Of a stretch of 64,000 bases of DNA, positions 24,751 to 33,187 are shown one piece after another. The translations under genes and the position numbers were made by a program. Source of the stretch: Pseudomonas rhodesiae (lineage in GTDB: Bacteria > Pseudomonadota > Gammaproteobacteria > Pseudomonadales > Pseudomonadaceae); the NCBI RefSeq assembly GCF_007858255.1, contig NZ_VFEU01000020.1:22432-86431 (forward strand). Direction: 5' to 3'. Each line of letters starts with the position of its first letter. The stretch's first letter is position 1. The notes beneath the pieces were generated by a model that was not told the DNA's origin, ran no database searches, and worked only from the letters and a program-made list of their open reading frames with translations.

Positions 24751-25683
24751 TTAGCCGTGATCTGCTGCTTTGATCCGGTCGACGACTCGGGATGCGAGGT
24801 CATCAGGACGGAATTTGGCCAGGAAATCATCCGCCCCGACCTTTTTGACCATGGCCTGGTTGAATACACCCGACAACGAAGTATGCAGCACGATATGCAA
24901 TTTTTGCATACGCGGGTCGCTGCGTATCTCGGCTGTGAGAGTGTAGCCGTCCATTTCCGGCATCTCGATATCCGAGATCATCATCAGGAATTCTTCTTCC
25001 GGCTTCTTGCCCTCATCCACCAGTTTGCGCAGGTAATCCAGCGCCTGGCGGCCATCGTTGAGCGCTACCACTTCCACGCCGACAGTTTGCAGGCAACGGG
25101 TCACCTGCTTACGGGCCACGGAAGAGTCATCCACCGTCAGCACACGCAGGGACACCGCTTTGTGCGCCGTCTCGGCGTCTACCACGCCCACCGAAATCGT
25201 CTCAGAGGTAGGGGCCACTTCGGCGAGGATCTTCTCCACATCGATAATTTCCACCAACTGGTTATCGACCCGCGTCACCGCCGTAAGGTAGTGATCGCGG
25301 CCGGTGCCCTTGGGTGGTGGATGAATCTCTTCCCAGTTCATATTGACGATGCGCTCCACCGAGCGCACCAGGAAACCCTGGGTCTTGGTGTTGTACTCGG
25401 TGATGATCACGAACGGACTTTCACGGTCCTGAAGACCGGACGAGCCTGTCGCCAGAGCCAGATCAAGAATCGGGATGGTCGCACCGCGAATATTGGCAAC
25501 GCCACATACCACTGGACTGGATTTGGGCATGATCGTCAGCTTGGGACATTGCAGCACTTCCCTCACTTTGAACACATTGATGCCATACAGCTGCCCGCCG
25601 TCGAGGCGAAAAAGCAACAACTCCAGGCGATTCTGCCCTACCAGCTGTGTGCGCTGGTTTACTGAATCCATTACACCTGCCAT
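24751..25683 (-). CDS. cheV: Chemotaxis coupling protein CheV
   Basis: Couples receptors to CheA and adds a phosphorylatable adaptation module. 310 aa. A CheW-like domain spans ~15-160 and a receiver domain ~175-305, with VDDSSVARK and the phospho-acceptor in ISDIEMPEMDGY. The start at 25683 is supported by AGGAG seven bases upstream. It is divergent from flgA. Confidence 0.95.
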   Translation of the reverse strand: MAGVMDSVNQRTQLVGQNRLELLLFRLDGGQLYGINVFKVREVLQCPKLTIMPKSSPVVCGVANIRGATIPILDLALATGSSGLQDRESPFVIITEYNTKTQGFLVRSVERIVNMNWEEIHPPPKGTGRDHYLTAVTRVDNQLVEIIDVEKILAEVAPTSETISVGVVDAETAHKAVSLRVLTVDDSSVARKQVTRCLQTVGVEVVALNDGRQALDYLRKLVDEGKKPEEEFLMMISDIEMPEMDGYTLTAEIRSDPRMQKLHIVLHTSLSGVFNQAMVKKVGADDFLAKFRPDDLASRVVDRIKAADHG

Positions 25684-25737
25684 GCCCAGACTCCTACGCT
25701 AAAACCTTCGGGGGTACGACGCGCACCCGACACTAAA

Positions 25738-25753
25738 CGGCACGAGCTTTGCT
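25738..25753 (+). promoter_or_regulatory. sigma54 promoter of flgA
   Basis: CGGCACG-AGCT-TTGCT matches the -24/-12 consensus with one deviation. The predicted start is close to 25764, almost on the flgA start codon. Confidence 0.65.
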
Positions 25754-25770
25754 ATTTGTTGGCTATGGAT

Positions 25771-26520
25771 ATGAAAACGACAGTTTCCCGACACCCCCGC
25801 CACCGCAGATTGCTCAGCGTCTCGATGGCATTGCTGGCTTTCTGCCTGGGCACCACGGCCCGCGCAGAGAACGTCACCTTGCCTGATCTCCTTATCGGCG
25901 TCACTCAAGGCTTTCTTGAGTTCACTGTAGAAGATTATCTGGCAACTACACAGACGCTGGGGCGTTATGAAATCCAAGTCAACCAGTTGGACCCTCGCTT
26001 GCGCATGCCTATGTGCGACAAGGAATTGACAGCCACCCTGGAAAGCCCCGCCCAGCCCATCGGCCGTGTGACGGTAAGGGTCCGATGCGACGGCGCTTCG
26101 CCCTGGACTGTGTTTGTGCCGGCGCAGGTCAAGCTGTTCCGTGATGTGGTGGTGGTCGCACGGCCGCTCAAACGCACCGCCATCATCGCGTTTGAGGATG
26201 TCGCCTTACGCGAGCGCGACATCAGCCAGATCAATCAGGGGTATTTGACAAGCCTCGACCAGGCCATCGGGCAGAAATTAACCCGACCAGTGGTCACCGA
26301 TCAGGTCCTGACTCTTGTCCATCTGGAACAGGCCGAGGTGATTCGCAAGGGCGACCAGGTGGTGATCTCCGCCAGCAGCGGCGCCTTGAACGTGAAAATG
26401 CCCGGTGAAGCACTGTCCAATGGCGGTATGAGCGAGCAGATCCGGGTTAAAAACCTCAATTCAAACCGTGTAATCAAAGCGCGCGTGACCGCCCCAGGAC
26501 AAGTCGAGGTGGCTTTATAG
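25771..26520 (+). CDS. flgA: Flagellar P-ring assembly chaperone FlgA
   Basis: Periplasmic chaperone needed for assembly of the FlgI P ring. 249 aa from the ATG at 25771. An alternative ATG at 25765 would add two residues, and neither has a clear Shine-Dalgarno. A signal peptide covers ~1-35 (MALLAFCLGTTARAE), and the C-terminal SAF domain contains TAIIAFEDVALRERDI and NLNSNRVIKARV. It is divergent from cheV and upstream of flgM. Confidence 0.94.
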   Translation: MKTTVSRHPRHRRLLSVSMALLAFCLGTTARAENVTLPDLLIGVTQGFLEFTVEDYLATTQTLGRYEIQVNQLDPRLRMPMCDKELTATLESPAQPIGRVTVRVRCDGASPWTVFVPAQVKLFRDVVVVARPLKRTAIIAFEDVALRERDISQINQGYLTSLDQAIGQKLTRPVVTDQVLTLVHLEQAEVIRKGDQVVISASSGALNVKMPGEALSNGGMSEQIRVKNLNSNRVIKARVTAPGQVEVAL

Positions 26521-26597
26521 ATCGCTGGTAGAGGACGCTGGGTTTTCCTACACTGTGCACGAGAAGTCCCGTGTGGAGATTTATTGTCATTCGCGCC

Positions 26598-26624
26598 TAA
26601 AGTTTATCCGGGTATGGCCGAAAA
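26598..26624 (+). promoter_or_regulatory. FliA (sigma28) promoter of flgM
   Basis: TAAAGTTT, 11 bases, GCCGAAAA: the -35 is perfect and the -10 is one or two bases from the consensus GCCGATAA. It lies 37 bases before the flgM ATG. Confidence 0.85.
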
Positions 26625-26660
26625 CATGGCAAGCGTCCAAATACCCAGAGGTTTTTTATC

Positions 26661-26981
26661 ATGGTCATTGATTTCAGTCGTTTAAATAACTCCCCGGCAA
26701 CGTCTGGTACTGCACGCACCACGGGTGCCAAAGAAAGTGCGGAAACCAAGGCCCCAGTGCCTGCCAAGACGGAACAAACCAGCGCCAGCCAGAGCGGGGA
26801 ATCGGTACACCTGAGCAATGAGGCTCAACAGTTGCAGAAGGTCACTGACTCGCTGCGCGATCAACCGGTTGTCAATAAAGCCCGCGTGGCCGAGTTGAAA
26901 CAGGCAATCGCTGATGGCAGCTATAAAGTCGACAGCAACCGTGTAGCCAGCAAGCTGCTTAACTTCGAAGCCGAGCGCTAG
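26661..26981 (+). CDS. flgM: Anti-sigma28 factor FlgM
   Basis: Binds FliA until the hook is finished, then is exported. 106 aa. The N-terminal half is disordered and Ser/Thr/Ala-rich; the C-terminal half carries the FliA-binding helices (VNKARVAELKQAIADGSYKV, then ASKLLNFE). It is driven by a FliA promoter, closing the feedback loop, and followed by flgN. Confidence 0.95.
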   Translation: MVIDFSRLNNSPATSGTARTTGAKESAETKAPVPAKTEQTSASQSGESVHLSNEAQQLQKVTDSLRDQPVVNKARVAELKQAIADGSYKVDSNRVASKLLNFEAER

Positions 26982-27029
26982 GCAAAGGCCTGCGCCGGGC
27001 TTTTGGACGCTTAAAACCCAAGGCCAGCC

Positions 27030-27500
27030 ATGCATCACGACGAAACCCTGCTTCAACTGATCATCGATGATCTAGCGCCGACGCAACAATTGCTCGAGCT
27101 GCTGAAAGAAGAATCCTTGGCCCTCTATGGCCGGGACATGCCACTGCTGGAGGAAATCCTCGCACGTAAGCAGTCGCTGATCGTCCTGCTGGAACAGCAC
27201 GGCAAGAAACGCAGCCAGATCCTGATCAGCCTGGGCTTGCCCGCAGACCATGACGGCCTGGCCCAACTGGCCAGCCACTCTTCGGTCGGCGACCAACTGC
27301 TGAGTCAGAGCAAAGCACTCAATCAGTTGCTTACCCAATGCCAGGAAGCCAACCAACTCAATGGTCAGTCGATCCAGCTTCAGCAAGCTACGACGGCCAA
27401 CCAGTTGCGTATACTCCACGGCGGCGAGCCACCGGCGTTGTATAACGCGCAAGGCTCTACCTCTCGCTTGGTCAAACCCAGCACCCGCAGCCAAGCCTGA
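27030..27500 (+). CDS. flgN: Flagellar export chaperone FlgN
   Basis: Cytoplasmic chaperone for the hook-filament junction proteins FlgK and FlgL. 156 aa, almost entirely helical, with the FlgN-type DDLAPTQQLLELLKEE at the N-terminus and repeated Gln/Leu-rich amphipathic helices. It lies 48 bases after flgM and before flgZ, the usual flgMNZ order in pseudomonads. Confidence 0.92.
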   Translation: MHHDETLLQLIIDDLAPTQQLLELLKEESLALYGRDMPLLEEILARKQSLIVLLEQHGKKRSQILISLGLPADHDGLAQLASHSSVGDQLLSQSKALNQLLTQCQEANQLNGQSIQLQQATTANQLRILHGGEPPALYNAQGSTSRLVKPSTRSQA

Positions 27501-27595
27501 TACCGGTTTACCGCGCGCCCTATCCAAGGCGCGCTACATGCTGGCAAAATGCCGGTTCTTGCGTGTAGTCGTATTTGTCTGGAGATGGAAGAACC

Positions 27596-28345
27596 GTGTT
27601 CAACGCTCTTAATGCGGAAGATGCTCCGCAGCCCCCCAAGGTCCTCACCACGCCTCTGGAAATCGCCGGCAACTTGCGAATGCTGCAAGAAAGCCATGAC
27701 CCGCTGATCATTACGTTTCACGAGCGCAGCCAGCGTTTCCAGAGTTATCTGGTGGATGTCGATCGGGACAGTAACACGCTGGTCATGGACGAAATGATCC
27801 CCCGCGACGGTGAGCGCTATCTTGAAAATGGCGAGCCGTTCCGCATCGAAGGTTTCCACGATGGCGTGCGCGTTGCGTGGGAAAGCAACGGTGGCATGAC
27901 CATCAGCGAAAAGAATGGTCACCGCATCTACACCGGCAGCATGCCCAACGAAGTTGTCTATCACCAACGTCGGAATGCCTTTCGTGCCGCCCTGAAGCTG
28001 GCACAGTTGGTGAACATCGAGCTGGGTGGAGAAAAGCTCAAGGCGCCGATCAACGGCAAGCTGTTGGATATTTCCGCCACCGGCTGCAAATTGCGCTTCG
28101 AGGGAGACATCACTGAGCGCCTGCAACTGGGCCAGGTCTATGATCGATTTATCGCCGCCCTGCCCTTCGGCAGCATGACCACCTCGGTCGAACTGCGCTA
28201 CCTGCACTTCGAAGAGAAGATCAACACCACCTTCGCCGGCGTACGCTTCCATAATATGAGCGGGCTGGTGCAGCGACAGGTCGAGCGTTTCGTTTACCAA
28301 TTGCAGCGCGAAGCACGGCGTTTCGACAAAGACGACGACTTTTAA
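27596..28345 (+). CDS. flgZ: Cyclic-di-GMP-binding flagellar brake protein FlgZ (YcgR)
   Basis: Slows motility when c-di-GMP is high by acting on the flagellar motor. 249 aa. The N-terminal YcgR domain covers ~15-115. The PilZ domain starts with QRRNAFR (RxxxR motif) and DISATGC (DxSxxG motif), both needed for c-di-GMP binding. The GTG at 27596 is preferred over a TTG at 27575 because GGAG and GGAA precede it. Confidence 0.93.
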   Translation: MFNALNAEDAPQPPKVLTTPLEIAGNLRMLQESHDPLIITFHERSQRFQSYLVDVDRDSNTLVMDEMIPRDGERYLENGEPFRIEGFHDGVRVAWESNGGMTISEKNGHRIYTGSMPNEVVYHQRRNAFRAALKLAQLVNIELGGEKLKAPINGKLLDISATGCKLRFEGDITERLQLGQVYDRFIAALPFGSMTTSVELRYLHFEEKINTTFAGVRFHNMSGLVQRQVERFVYQLQREARRFDKDDDF

Positions 28346-28362
28346 GCGCAACAGGTCGCAAT

Positions 28363-28399
28363 AAAAAACGGGCAGACCCTCAGGGGTCTGCCCGTTTTT
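28363..28399. terminator. Bidirectional terminator between flgZ and the MFS gene
   Basis: AAAAACGGGCAGACCCC-type stem with T-run on both strands, between convergent genes. Confidence 0.9.
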
Positions 28400-28404
28400 C
28401 GTTA

Positions 28405-29796
28405 TTAGGGACGCGCCCCACTCAAGCCGTTGGGATGCTCGTCGGAGTCCGGCTGTTCGGCAGGTGCCTCGGCACTCGGCTCCTCGACCGGTGGTGGCTG
28501 CGGTGGCTGCGGCGGCTCGACTTCGGGCTCAGGGCTCGTTTGCATCTGATCCTGCACCACTTGCTCATCCACCCGCGGATCGAGCGCCGCGACCAGCGGC
28601 GAACTGGACATACTGTCGGGCATCGCGACGTGATGCAAAGGCGCGTCGTCCACCTGATGCAGATTGGTGACCGCCTTGGGCCTAATCCGCCACACCAGGA
28701 TCAGCGCGCACAAGGTGAAAAACGCGTACAGCATCTGACTGCCGAACAACTTCATCACCACACCCGCCAACAAAGGCCCGACACTGGCGCCGACGCCATA
28801 GGTAACCAACAGCATGGCCGTCAAAGATACCCGGCGGTCACCTTCGACATGGTCGTTGGAAAACGCCACCGCCAGCGGGTACAGGCAAAACTGCACCAAC
28901 GAGCACAGGAATCCGGCGATGAACAGTACCTCCAGCGGCACCTGAGTGAGAATCGCCAACGGCAATGACGCCACCGCCAGGCAAAGCGCGAAGCAACGAA
29001 TCAGCAGCGCGCGATCATAACGATCCGACAGCCAGCCCAACGGCCACTGCACCACCAACCCGGCAAAGATGCAGCTACCCATGAACAAGCCGACCTGCTC
29101 GGTCGTCAACCCCTGCTGGGAGGCATACAGCGGCGCCAAACCGTAGAAGGAGCCGACGATCAGCCCCGCGCCCAACACAGTACTCAGCGACTGCGGCACG
29201 CGCTTGATAAAGAAGCGCGGCTCCATCGGAGCCGGCCGCAAAGGCGCCGGGTGAATGCGCCGAGTCATGGCAACCGGTACCAGACAGAGCGCAAAGCACA
29301 ACGCGACCAGCATCAACAGTTCCAGGCCGAGCTGGGGATGCATTACCAGAATCAACTGACCCAGTACCAGGCCCAGATAAGAGGCGATCATATAGCCACT
29401 GAACACCACACCCCGCTGCTTGGCGTCAGCCTGTTCGTTGAGCCAGCTTTCAATGACCATGTACTGGCACATCATGCCCAGCCCCACGATCACCCGCAGC
29501 ACGATCCAGGCTGGCAACCAATCGACCAGGCCATGGCCCAACACCGCCGCACCGACAATCCCGGCACAGGTGGCATAGGCGCGGATATGCCCCACTCGGG
29601 CAATCAGGCGGTGTCCAATCTTGCCGCCCAGCACCAGACCAAAATAGTTGGCGGCCATCAGCGCACCGACCCACAGGCTGTCAACGTTATCAGCCGCCAG
29701 GCGCAGAGCCAGGTAGGTGCTGAGCAAGCCAGAGCCGATCAGCATCATCAAGGAGGCGAAATAAAGGGCTCGAAAAGATTTCCAGATCTGTCGCAT
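28405..29796 (-). CDS. MFS transporter (YcaD-like)
   Basis: Major facilitator with 12 predicted membrane helices within residues ~8-385. The loop after helix 2 carries GGKIGHRLIARVGHIRAY, the motif A region. 463 aa. After the last helix there is a ~75-residue cytoplasmic tail rich in Pro, Glu and Gln (EPEVEPPQPPQPPPVEEPS), unusual for the family. ATG 29796 is chosen because helix 1 follows directly; an extension to 29907 would add a polar stretch with two Cys and no support. Substrate unknown. Confidence 0.88.
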   Translation of the reverse strand: MRQIWKSFRALYFASLMMLIGSGLLSTYLALRLAADNVDSLWVGALMAANYFGLVLGGKIGHRLIARVGHIRAYATCAGIVGAAVLGHGLVDWLPAWIVLRVIVGLGMMCQYMVIESWLNEQADAKQRGVVFSGYMIASYLGLVLGQLILVMHPQLGLELLMLVALCFALCLVPVAMTRRIHPAPLRPAPMEPRFFIKRVPQSLSTVLGAGLIVGSFYGLAPLYASQQGLTTEQVGLFMGSCIFAGLVVQWPLGWLSDRYDRALLIRCFALCLAVASLPLAILTQVPLEVLFIAGFLCSLVQFCLYPLAVAFSNDHVEGDRRVSLTAMLLVTYGVGASVGPLLAGVVMKLFGSQMLYAFFTLCALILVWRIRPKAVTNLHQVDDAPLHHVAMPDSMSSSPLVAALDPRVDEQVVQDQMQTSPEPEVEPPQPPQPPPVEEPSAEAPAEQPDSDEHPNGLSGARP

Positions 29797-30041
29797 CGGC
29801 GTTCCGAGCGGCTCCTTGCAGTGAGAAACAGGGCTATCGGCATGATAGTCCTGGGTGGCCGGTTCCGGACAGGCGGTAAGGCAGTTTCCGGGGATAAATT
29901 TGTACAAAACAATTGGCTACAGCTCAGACGCAGCTCAGTGGCGCTCGAGATACACCGTTGTCACGAATACACGACAGTCCCTGCTGTGAACCTCGATTGC
30001 CGCCAAGGTTCGACCGGCTCTGGAAAAGTTCGAGCACGCAC

Positions 30042-30076
30042 AAAAAAGCCCCGCCGGATATTCCGTACGGGGCTTT
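30042..30076 (-). terminator. Terminator downstream of tRNA-Arg(CCT)
   Basis: AAAGCCCCGTACGG / CCGGCGGGGCTTTTTT-type imperfect hairpin on the minus strand, five bases after the tRNA 3' end. Confidence 0.8.
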
Positions 30077-30081
30077 GAATA

Positions 30082-30158
30082 TGGCGTCCCAGGGCCGGTT
30101 CGAACGGCCAACCTTCCCCTTAGGAGGGGGATGCTCTATCCAATTGAGCTACTGGGAC
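30082..30158 (-). tRNA. tRNA-Arg(CCT)
   Basis: 77 nt with encoded CCA. The cloverleaf is complete: D arm GCTC/GAGC, anticodon stem TCCCC/GGGGA around loop CTCCTAA (anticodon CCT, reads AGG), and T arm with GTTCGAA. It reads a codon that is rare in GC-rich pseudomonads. Confidence 0.95.
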
Positions 30159-30476
30159 TAATGACAGCCATCAAGCCATGGCGGCGATGGACGGCGTGCA
30201 TGTTAACGGCGGAGGTGAGTTTTGTCATGTCGTCCTTAGGCTTTTTGCCCGTAAGCCGATCCTGACTACAGCGATTTCGGTTTCGCCCCGTAAACACAGG
30301 CACTTGGCCTAAGTCGTGCAAAATGCACTCCCGCAAACTGGTCGCGTTGCAAATTGCAACCTCAGAGGCAGTATAAACACCTCCAAACCATTGATTTTAT
30401 TGAAATAATGGTTTGGCACGACACCTGCAATACTGTTCTTATACCCCACCACTCAGCCAGGCGGTAAACGGAGAAC
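30159..30476. other. Intergenic region between tRNA-Arg(CCT) and the small membrane operon
   Basis: No gene is seen. The last ~100 bases hold a 10-bp inverted repeat and a sigma54-type promoter, listed separately. The first part is the upstream region of the tRNA. Confidence 0.6.
30383..30429 (+). promoter_or_regulatory. sigma54 promoter overlapped by a 10-bp inverted repeat
   Basis: TTGGCACG-ACAC-CTGCA at 30413-30429 matches the -24/-12 consensus except one base. Perfect arms CCAAACCATT (30383-30392) and AATGGTTTGG (30407-30416) are separated by 14 AT-rich bases, and the right arm overlaps the -24 element. The start would be near 30440, about 43 bases before the first small gene. Confidence 0.65.
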
Positions 30477-30482
30477 ATGCCC

Positions 30483-30713
30483 ATGAACAGCGCCCTTCTG
30501 TTAGCTCTCAATTCTGTCGCCCTGGCTGCACTGGTGATGTTTCACTTTCAATCGTCGAATGCGCAAGATCCGGCACAGATCAGCCAAAACGCTGTTCCAC
30601 ACCACCTGCAGCAACGCCCGCAGCTGGCGGTGATGACGCCAACCGCACAATCTCCCGTACGCCTGACCCAGGGCTCCCAGCCCGCCCCTGCAGCCGAACA
30701 CTGGGTTTTCTGA
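30483..30713 (+). CDS. Small membrane-anchored protein of unknown function
   Basis: 76 aa, family not recognised. Residues ~4-22 form one hydrophobic helix (ALLLALNSVALAALVMF). The remainder is polar, Gln/Pro/Ala-rich and probably disordered. GGAG lies nine bases before the ATG at 30483; the ATG six bases earlier is too close to it. It ends 7 bases before a second small membrane gene, so the two probably form an operon from the sigma54-like promoter. Confidence 0.65.
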   Translation: MNSALLLALNSVALAALVMFHFQSSNAQDPAQISQNAVPHHLQQRPQLAVMTPTAQSPVRLTQGSQPAPAAEHWVF

Positions 30714-30720
30714 GGACAAC

Positions 30721-30903
30721 ATGATGAGCAAATCTGCCTGGCTTCTCCTATGCCTGACCGCGGCAACGGGTCTCTATGGCCTGCGGACAGATGCGCCAGA
30801 TGAGCAAACCACTGCGCTGATTGCCAGCGGCGTATCTGCCTGCTTATTCGTGCTCACCCTTTTCGTGGGCCGTCGCATCAAATTCGATCCAGTCCTACGC
30901 TGA
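30721..30903 (+). CDS. Small two-helix membrane protein of unknown function
   Basis: 60 aa, family not recognised. Two hydrophobic segments, ~5-20 (AWLLLCLTAATGLYGL) and ~32-50, are separated by a short acidic loop; the C-terminus is basic (GRRIKF). GAGG lies five bases before the ATG. It follows the previous small gene by 7 bases. Confidence 0.65.
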   Translation: MMSKSAWLLLCLTAATGLYGLRTDAPDEQTTALIASGVSACLFVLTLFVGRRIKFDPVLR

Positions 30904-31289
30904 AAGCTCCTCTTCCTCCATACCTTACGTCGCCGCAACCTAGCCAATCGGCCATTTGCCACTAGTCTTAAAGATAAGGGCAAAAGGCCACTTTGCTATA
31001 GGATGTGCGGCCTCAAACCCTGCCGTGACTGGGTTTTGGGATAGTTCCATCTGGGTAGCCCCTCAAGTGAATGTTTTCCAACCAGTCCGCAAAAATGCAA
31101 ATCAGTGCTGGCATAAAGCCTCCAGGCAGTTCAATATTTGTCACAGAATTGACGCCAAGGAACTGGCAAATGTGAGGCATGATGCGGCCTCTTTGCAATT
31201 CGGGTTGAACTTTGGTCGTGAGTCTTGTCTTAACACTCATCTTGCGGCCAATTCCAGAAACCGCTCCCCTGAACTAACCGGTTAAATAT
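30904..31289. promoter_or_regulatory. amrZ control region with AlgU-type promoter and inverted repeats
   Basis: GAACTT at 31207-31212, 15 bases, TCTTA at 31228-31232 resembles an AlgU/sigma22 promoter, the type that drives amrZ in P. aeruginosa. Further upstream GGCCATTTGCC (30950-30960) and its near-inverted copy GGCAAAAGGCC (30979-30989) resemble AmrZ recognition sequence, suggesting autoregulation. No gene was seen in this stretch. Confidence 0.5.
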
Positions 31290-31616
31290 ATGCGCCCATT
31301 GAAACAGGCAATTTATTCCAGCCGTACGGCTGACAAGTTCGTCGTACGTCTGCCAGACGGAATGCGGGAACGCATTGCCGAGGTGGCTCGCAATCATCAC
31401 CGCAGCATGAACTCCGAAATCATCGCGCGCCTGGAACAGAGCCTTATTCAGGAAGGTGCGCTGGGTGAAGAGTTGAGCATGCGCCTGGACAGTCCTGAGC
31501 TGTCGCTGCACGAACGCGAACTGCTGCAGCGTTTTCGTCAGCTCTCCCATCGCCAGCAAAATGCTCTCGTCTCGCTCATCGCGCACGACGTTGAGGCGGC
31601 CGCAGAAGCCGATTGA
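31290..31616 (+). CDS. amrZ: Ribbon-helix-helix transcription factor AmrZ
   Basis: Arc-family DNA-binding protein that controls alginate, other exopolysaccharides, c-di-GMP metabolism and motility, including repression of flagellar genes in several pseudomonads. 108 aa, same length as the P. aeruginosa protein. The ribbon-helix-helix region is DKFVVRLPDGMRERIAEVA then HHRSMNSEIIARLEQ (~15-55). The C-terminal helical tetramerisation region follows. It lies near the flagellar block it would be expected to influence. Confidence 0.95.
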   Translation: MRPLKQAIYSSRTADKFVVRLPDGMRERIAEVARNHHRSMNSEIIARLEQSLIQEGALGEELSMRLDSPELSLHERELLQRFRQLSHRQQNALVSLIAHDVEAAAEAD

Positions 31617-31633
31617 TGTGCAACCGAAAGCCG

Positions 31634-31660
31634 AAGCCAGCCTAGTGCTGGCTTTTTTTT
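31634..31660 (+). terminator. Terminator of amrZ
   Basis: AAGCCAGC / GCTGGCTT stem with a 5-base loop and eight T residues. Confidence 0.92.
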
Positions 31661-31744
31661 GCGTGGGATTTGTGAAAACAACCGCAAGAGCAAGTCTGCT
31701 CGCTCTTGCGGCGTAGCGGCCGGGCAGCCGCGCATCGAGTTGGC

Positions 31745-33187
31745 TTAGAGGAGAAAGATCGTCGCCAGGCCCAGGAAGATAAAGAAGCCGCCGCTGTCGG
31801 TCATGGCCGTGATCATCACGCTGGCGCCCATGGCAGGATCGCGCCCCAGGCGCGCCAAAGTCATAGGGATCAACACGCCCATCAGCGCCGCAAGCAGCAG
31901 ATTAAGGGTCATGGCAGCAGTCATCACTACCCCCAGCGACCAACTGCCATACAGCAAGTAAGCCACGACGCCGATCACGCCACCCCATACCAGACCATTG
32001 ATCAAGCCCACCGCCAATTCTTTGCGCAGCAATCGCGACGAGTTGGCAGTACTCACCTGATCCAGCGCCATCGCACGCACAATCATGGTAATCGTCTGGT
32101 TGCCTGAGTTGCCGCCGATGCCTGCCACAATTGGCATCAGCGCCGCCAACGCCACCAGCTTCTCGATGGAGCCTTCGAACAATCCGATCACGCGGGATGC
32201 GATAAACGCAGTAATCAGGTTGATTGCCAGCCACGCCCAGCGGTTATGCAGCGAACGCCAAACCGAGGCAAAAATATCTTCCTCTTCACGCAGACCCGCC
32301 ATGTTGAGGACTTCGGTTTCACTCTCTTCACGGATCAGGTCGACGATTTCATCGATAGTCAGACGACCGATCAGCTTGCCGTTCTTATCGACCACGGGAG
32401 CCGAAATCAAGTCGTAACGCTCAAAGGCCTGAGCCGCTTCGTAAGCATCTTCGTCAGGATGAAAGCTCACCGTGTCGCTGGCCATCAAGTCGGCCACTTT
32501 TTTCTCAGGGTCGTTGACCAGCAGCCGCTTGATCGGCAGCACACCCTTGAGAATACCTTCGTAATCCACCACGAACAGCTTATCGGTGTGGCTTGGCAAT
32601 TCTTTCAATCGACGTAGATAGCGCAGTACCACTTCCAGGCTGACGTCTTCACGGATGGTGACCATCTCGAAGTCCATCAGGGCGCCGACCTGATCCTCAT
32701 CGTAGGACAACGCTGAGCGCACGCGCTCGCGCTGCTGACCGTCAAGGGCCTCCATCAGCTCGTGGACAACGTCACGCGGCAATTCGGGCGCCAGGTCGGC
32801 CAGTTCGTCGGCGTCCATCTCCTTGGCCGCCGCCAACAACTCGTGATCGTCCATGTCGGCGATCAGGGTTTCACGCACCGAGTCCGACACTTCGAGCAGG
32901 ATGTCGCCATCACGGTCGGCCTTGACCAACTGCCACAGGGTCAGTCGATCATCGAGCGGGAGGGCTTCAAGTATGTAGGCAACGTCGGCGGAGTGCAGAT
33001 CATCGAGCTTGCGTTGCAGCTCGACGAGGTTTTGCCGGTGCACCAGGTTTTCGACGCGGTCGTGGTGAGGACCTTCCTGGCGGTGCGTTAGGTCTTCGAC
33101 CACACGCTGGCGCTGCAGCAGCTCGATAACTTGAGCAAGGCGATCCTGCAGGCTTTCTTGAGTTTTCTTTACTTCAACTTCGGTCAT
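31745..33187 (-). CDS. mgtE: Magnesium transporter MgtE
   Basis: Mg2+ channel/transporter. 480 aa from the ATG at 33187. An N-terminal superhelical MgtE domain (~40-145) is followed by two CBS domains (~150-275) that act as Mg2+ sensors, and a five-helix membrane domain (~300-480). The pore signature GGNSGNQTITMIVRA is in this last part. The stretch at 33188-33446 before it carries a GC hairpin (33297-33317) but no recognised riboswitch. Confidence 0.96.
   Translation of the reverse strand: MTEVEVKKTQESLQDRLAQVIELLQRQRVVEDLTHRQEGPHHDRVENLVHRQNLVELQRKLDDLHSADVAYILEALPLDDRLTLWQLVKADRDGDILLEVSDSVRETLIADMDDHELLAAAKEMDADELADLAPELPRDVVHELMEALDGQQRERVRSALSYDEDQVGALMDFEMVTIREDVSLEVVLRYLRRLKELPSHTDKLFVVDYEGILKGVLPIKRLLVNDPEKKVADLMASDTVSFHPDEDAYEAAQAFERYDLISAPVVDKNGKLIGRLTIDEIVDLIREESETEVLNMAGLREEEDIFASVWRSLHNRWAWLAINLITAFIASRVIGLFEGSIEKLVALAALMPIVAGIGGNSGNQTITMIVRAMALDQVSTANSSRLLRKELAVGLINGLVWGGVIGVVAYLLYGSWSLGVVMTAAMTLNLLLAALMGVLIPMTLARLGRDPAMGASVMITAMTDSGGFFIFLGLATIFLL

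Noticed and set aside
30082..30158. tRNA-Arg(CCT) as an integration site of a genomic island
   Set aside because: No integrase, direct repeat of the tRNA 3' end or atypical block was seen on either side.
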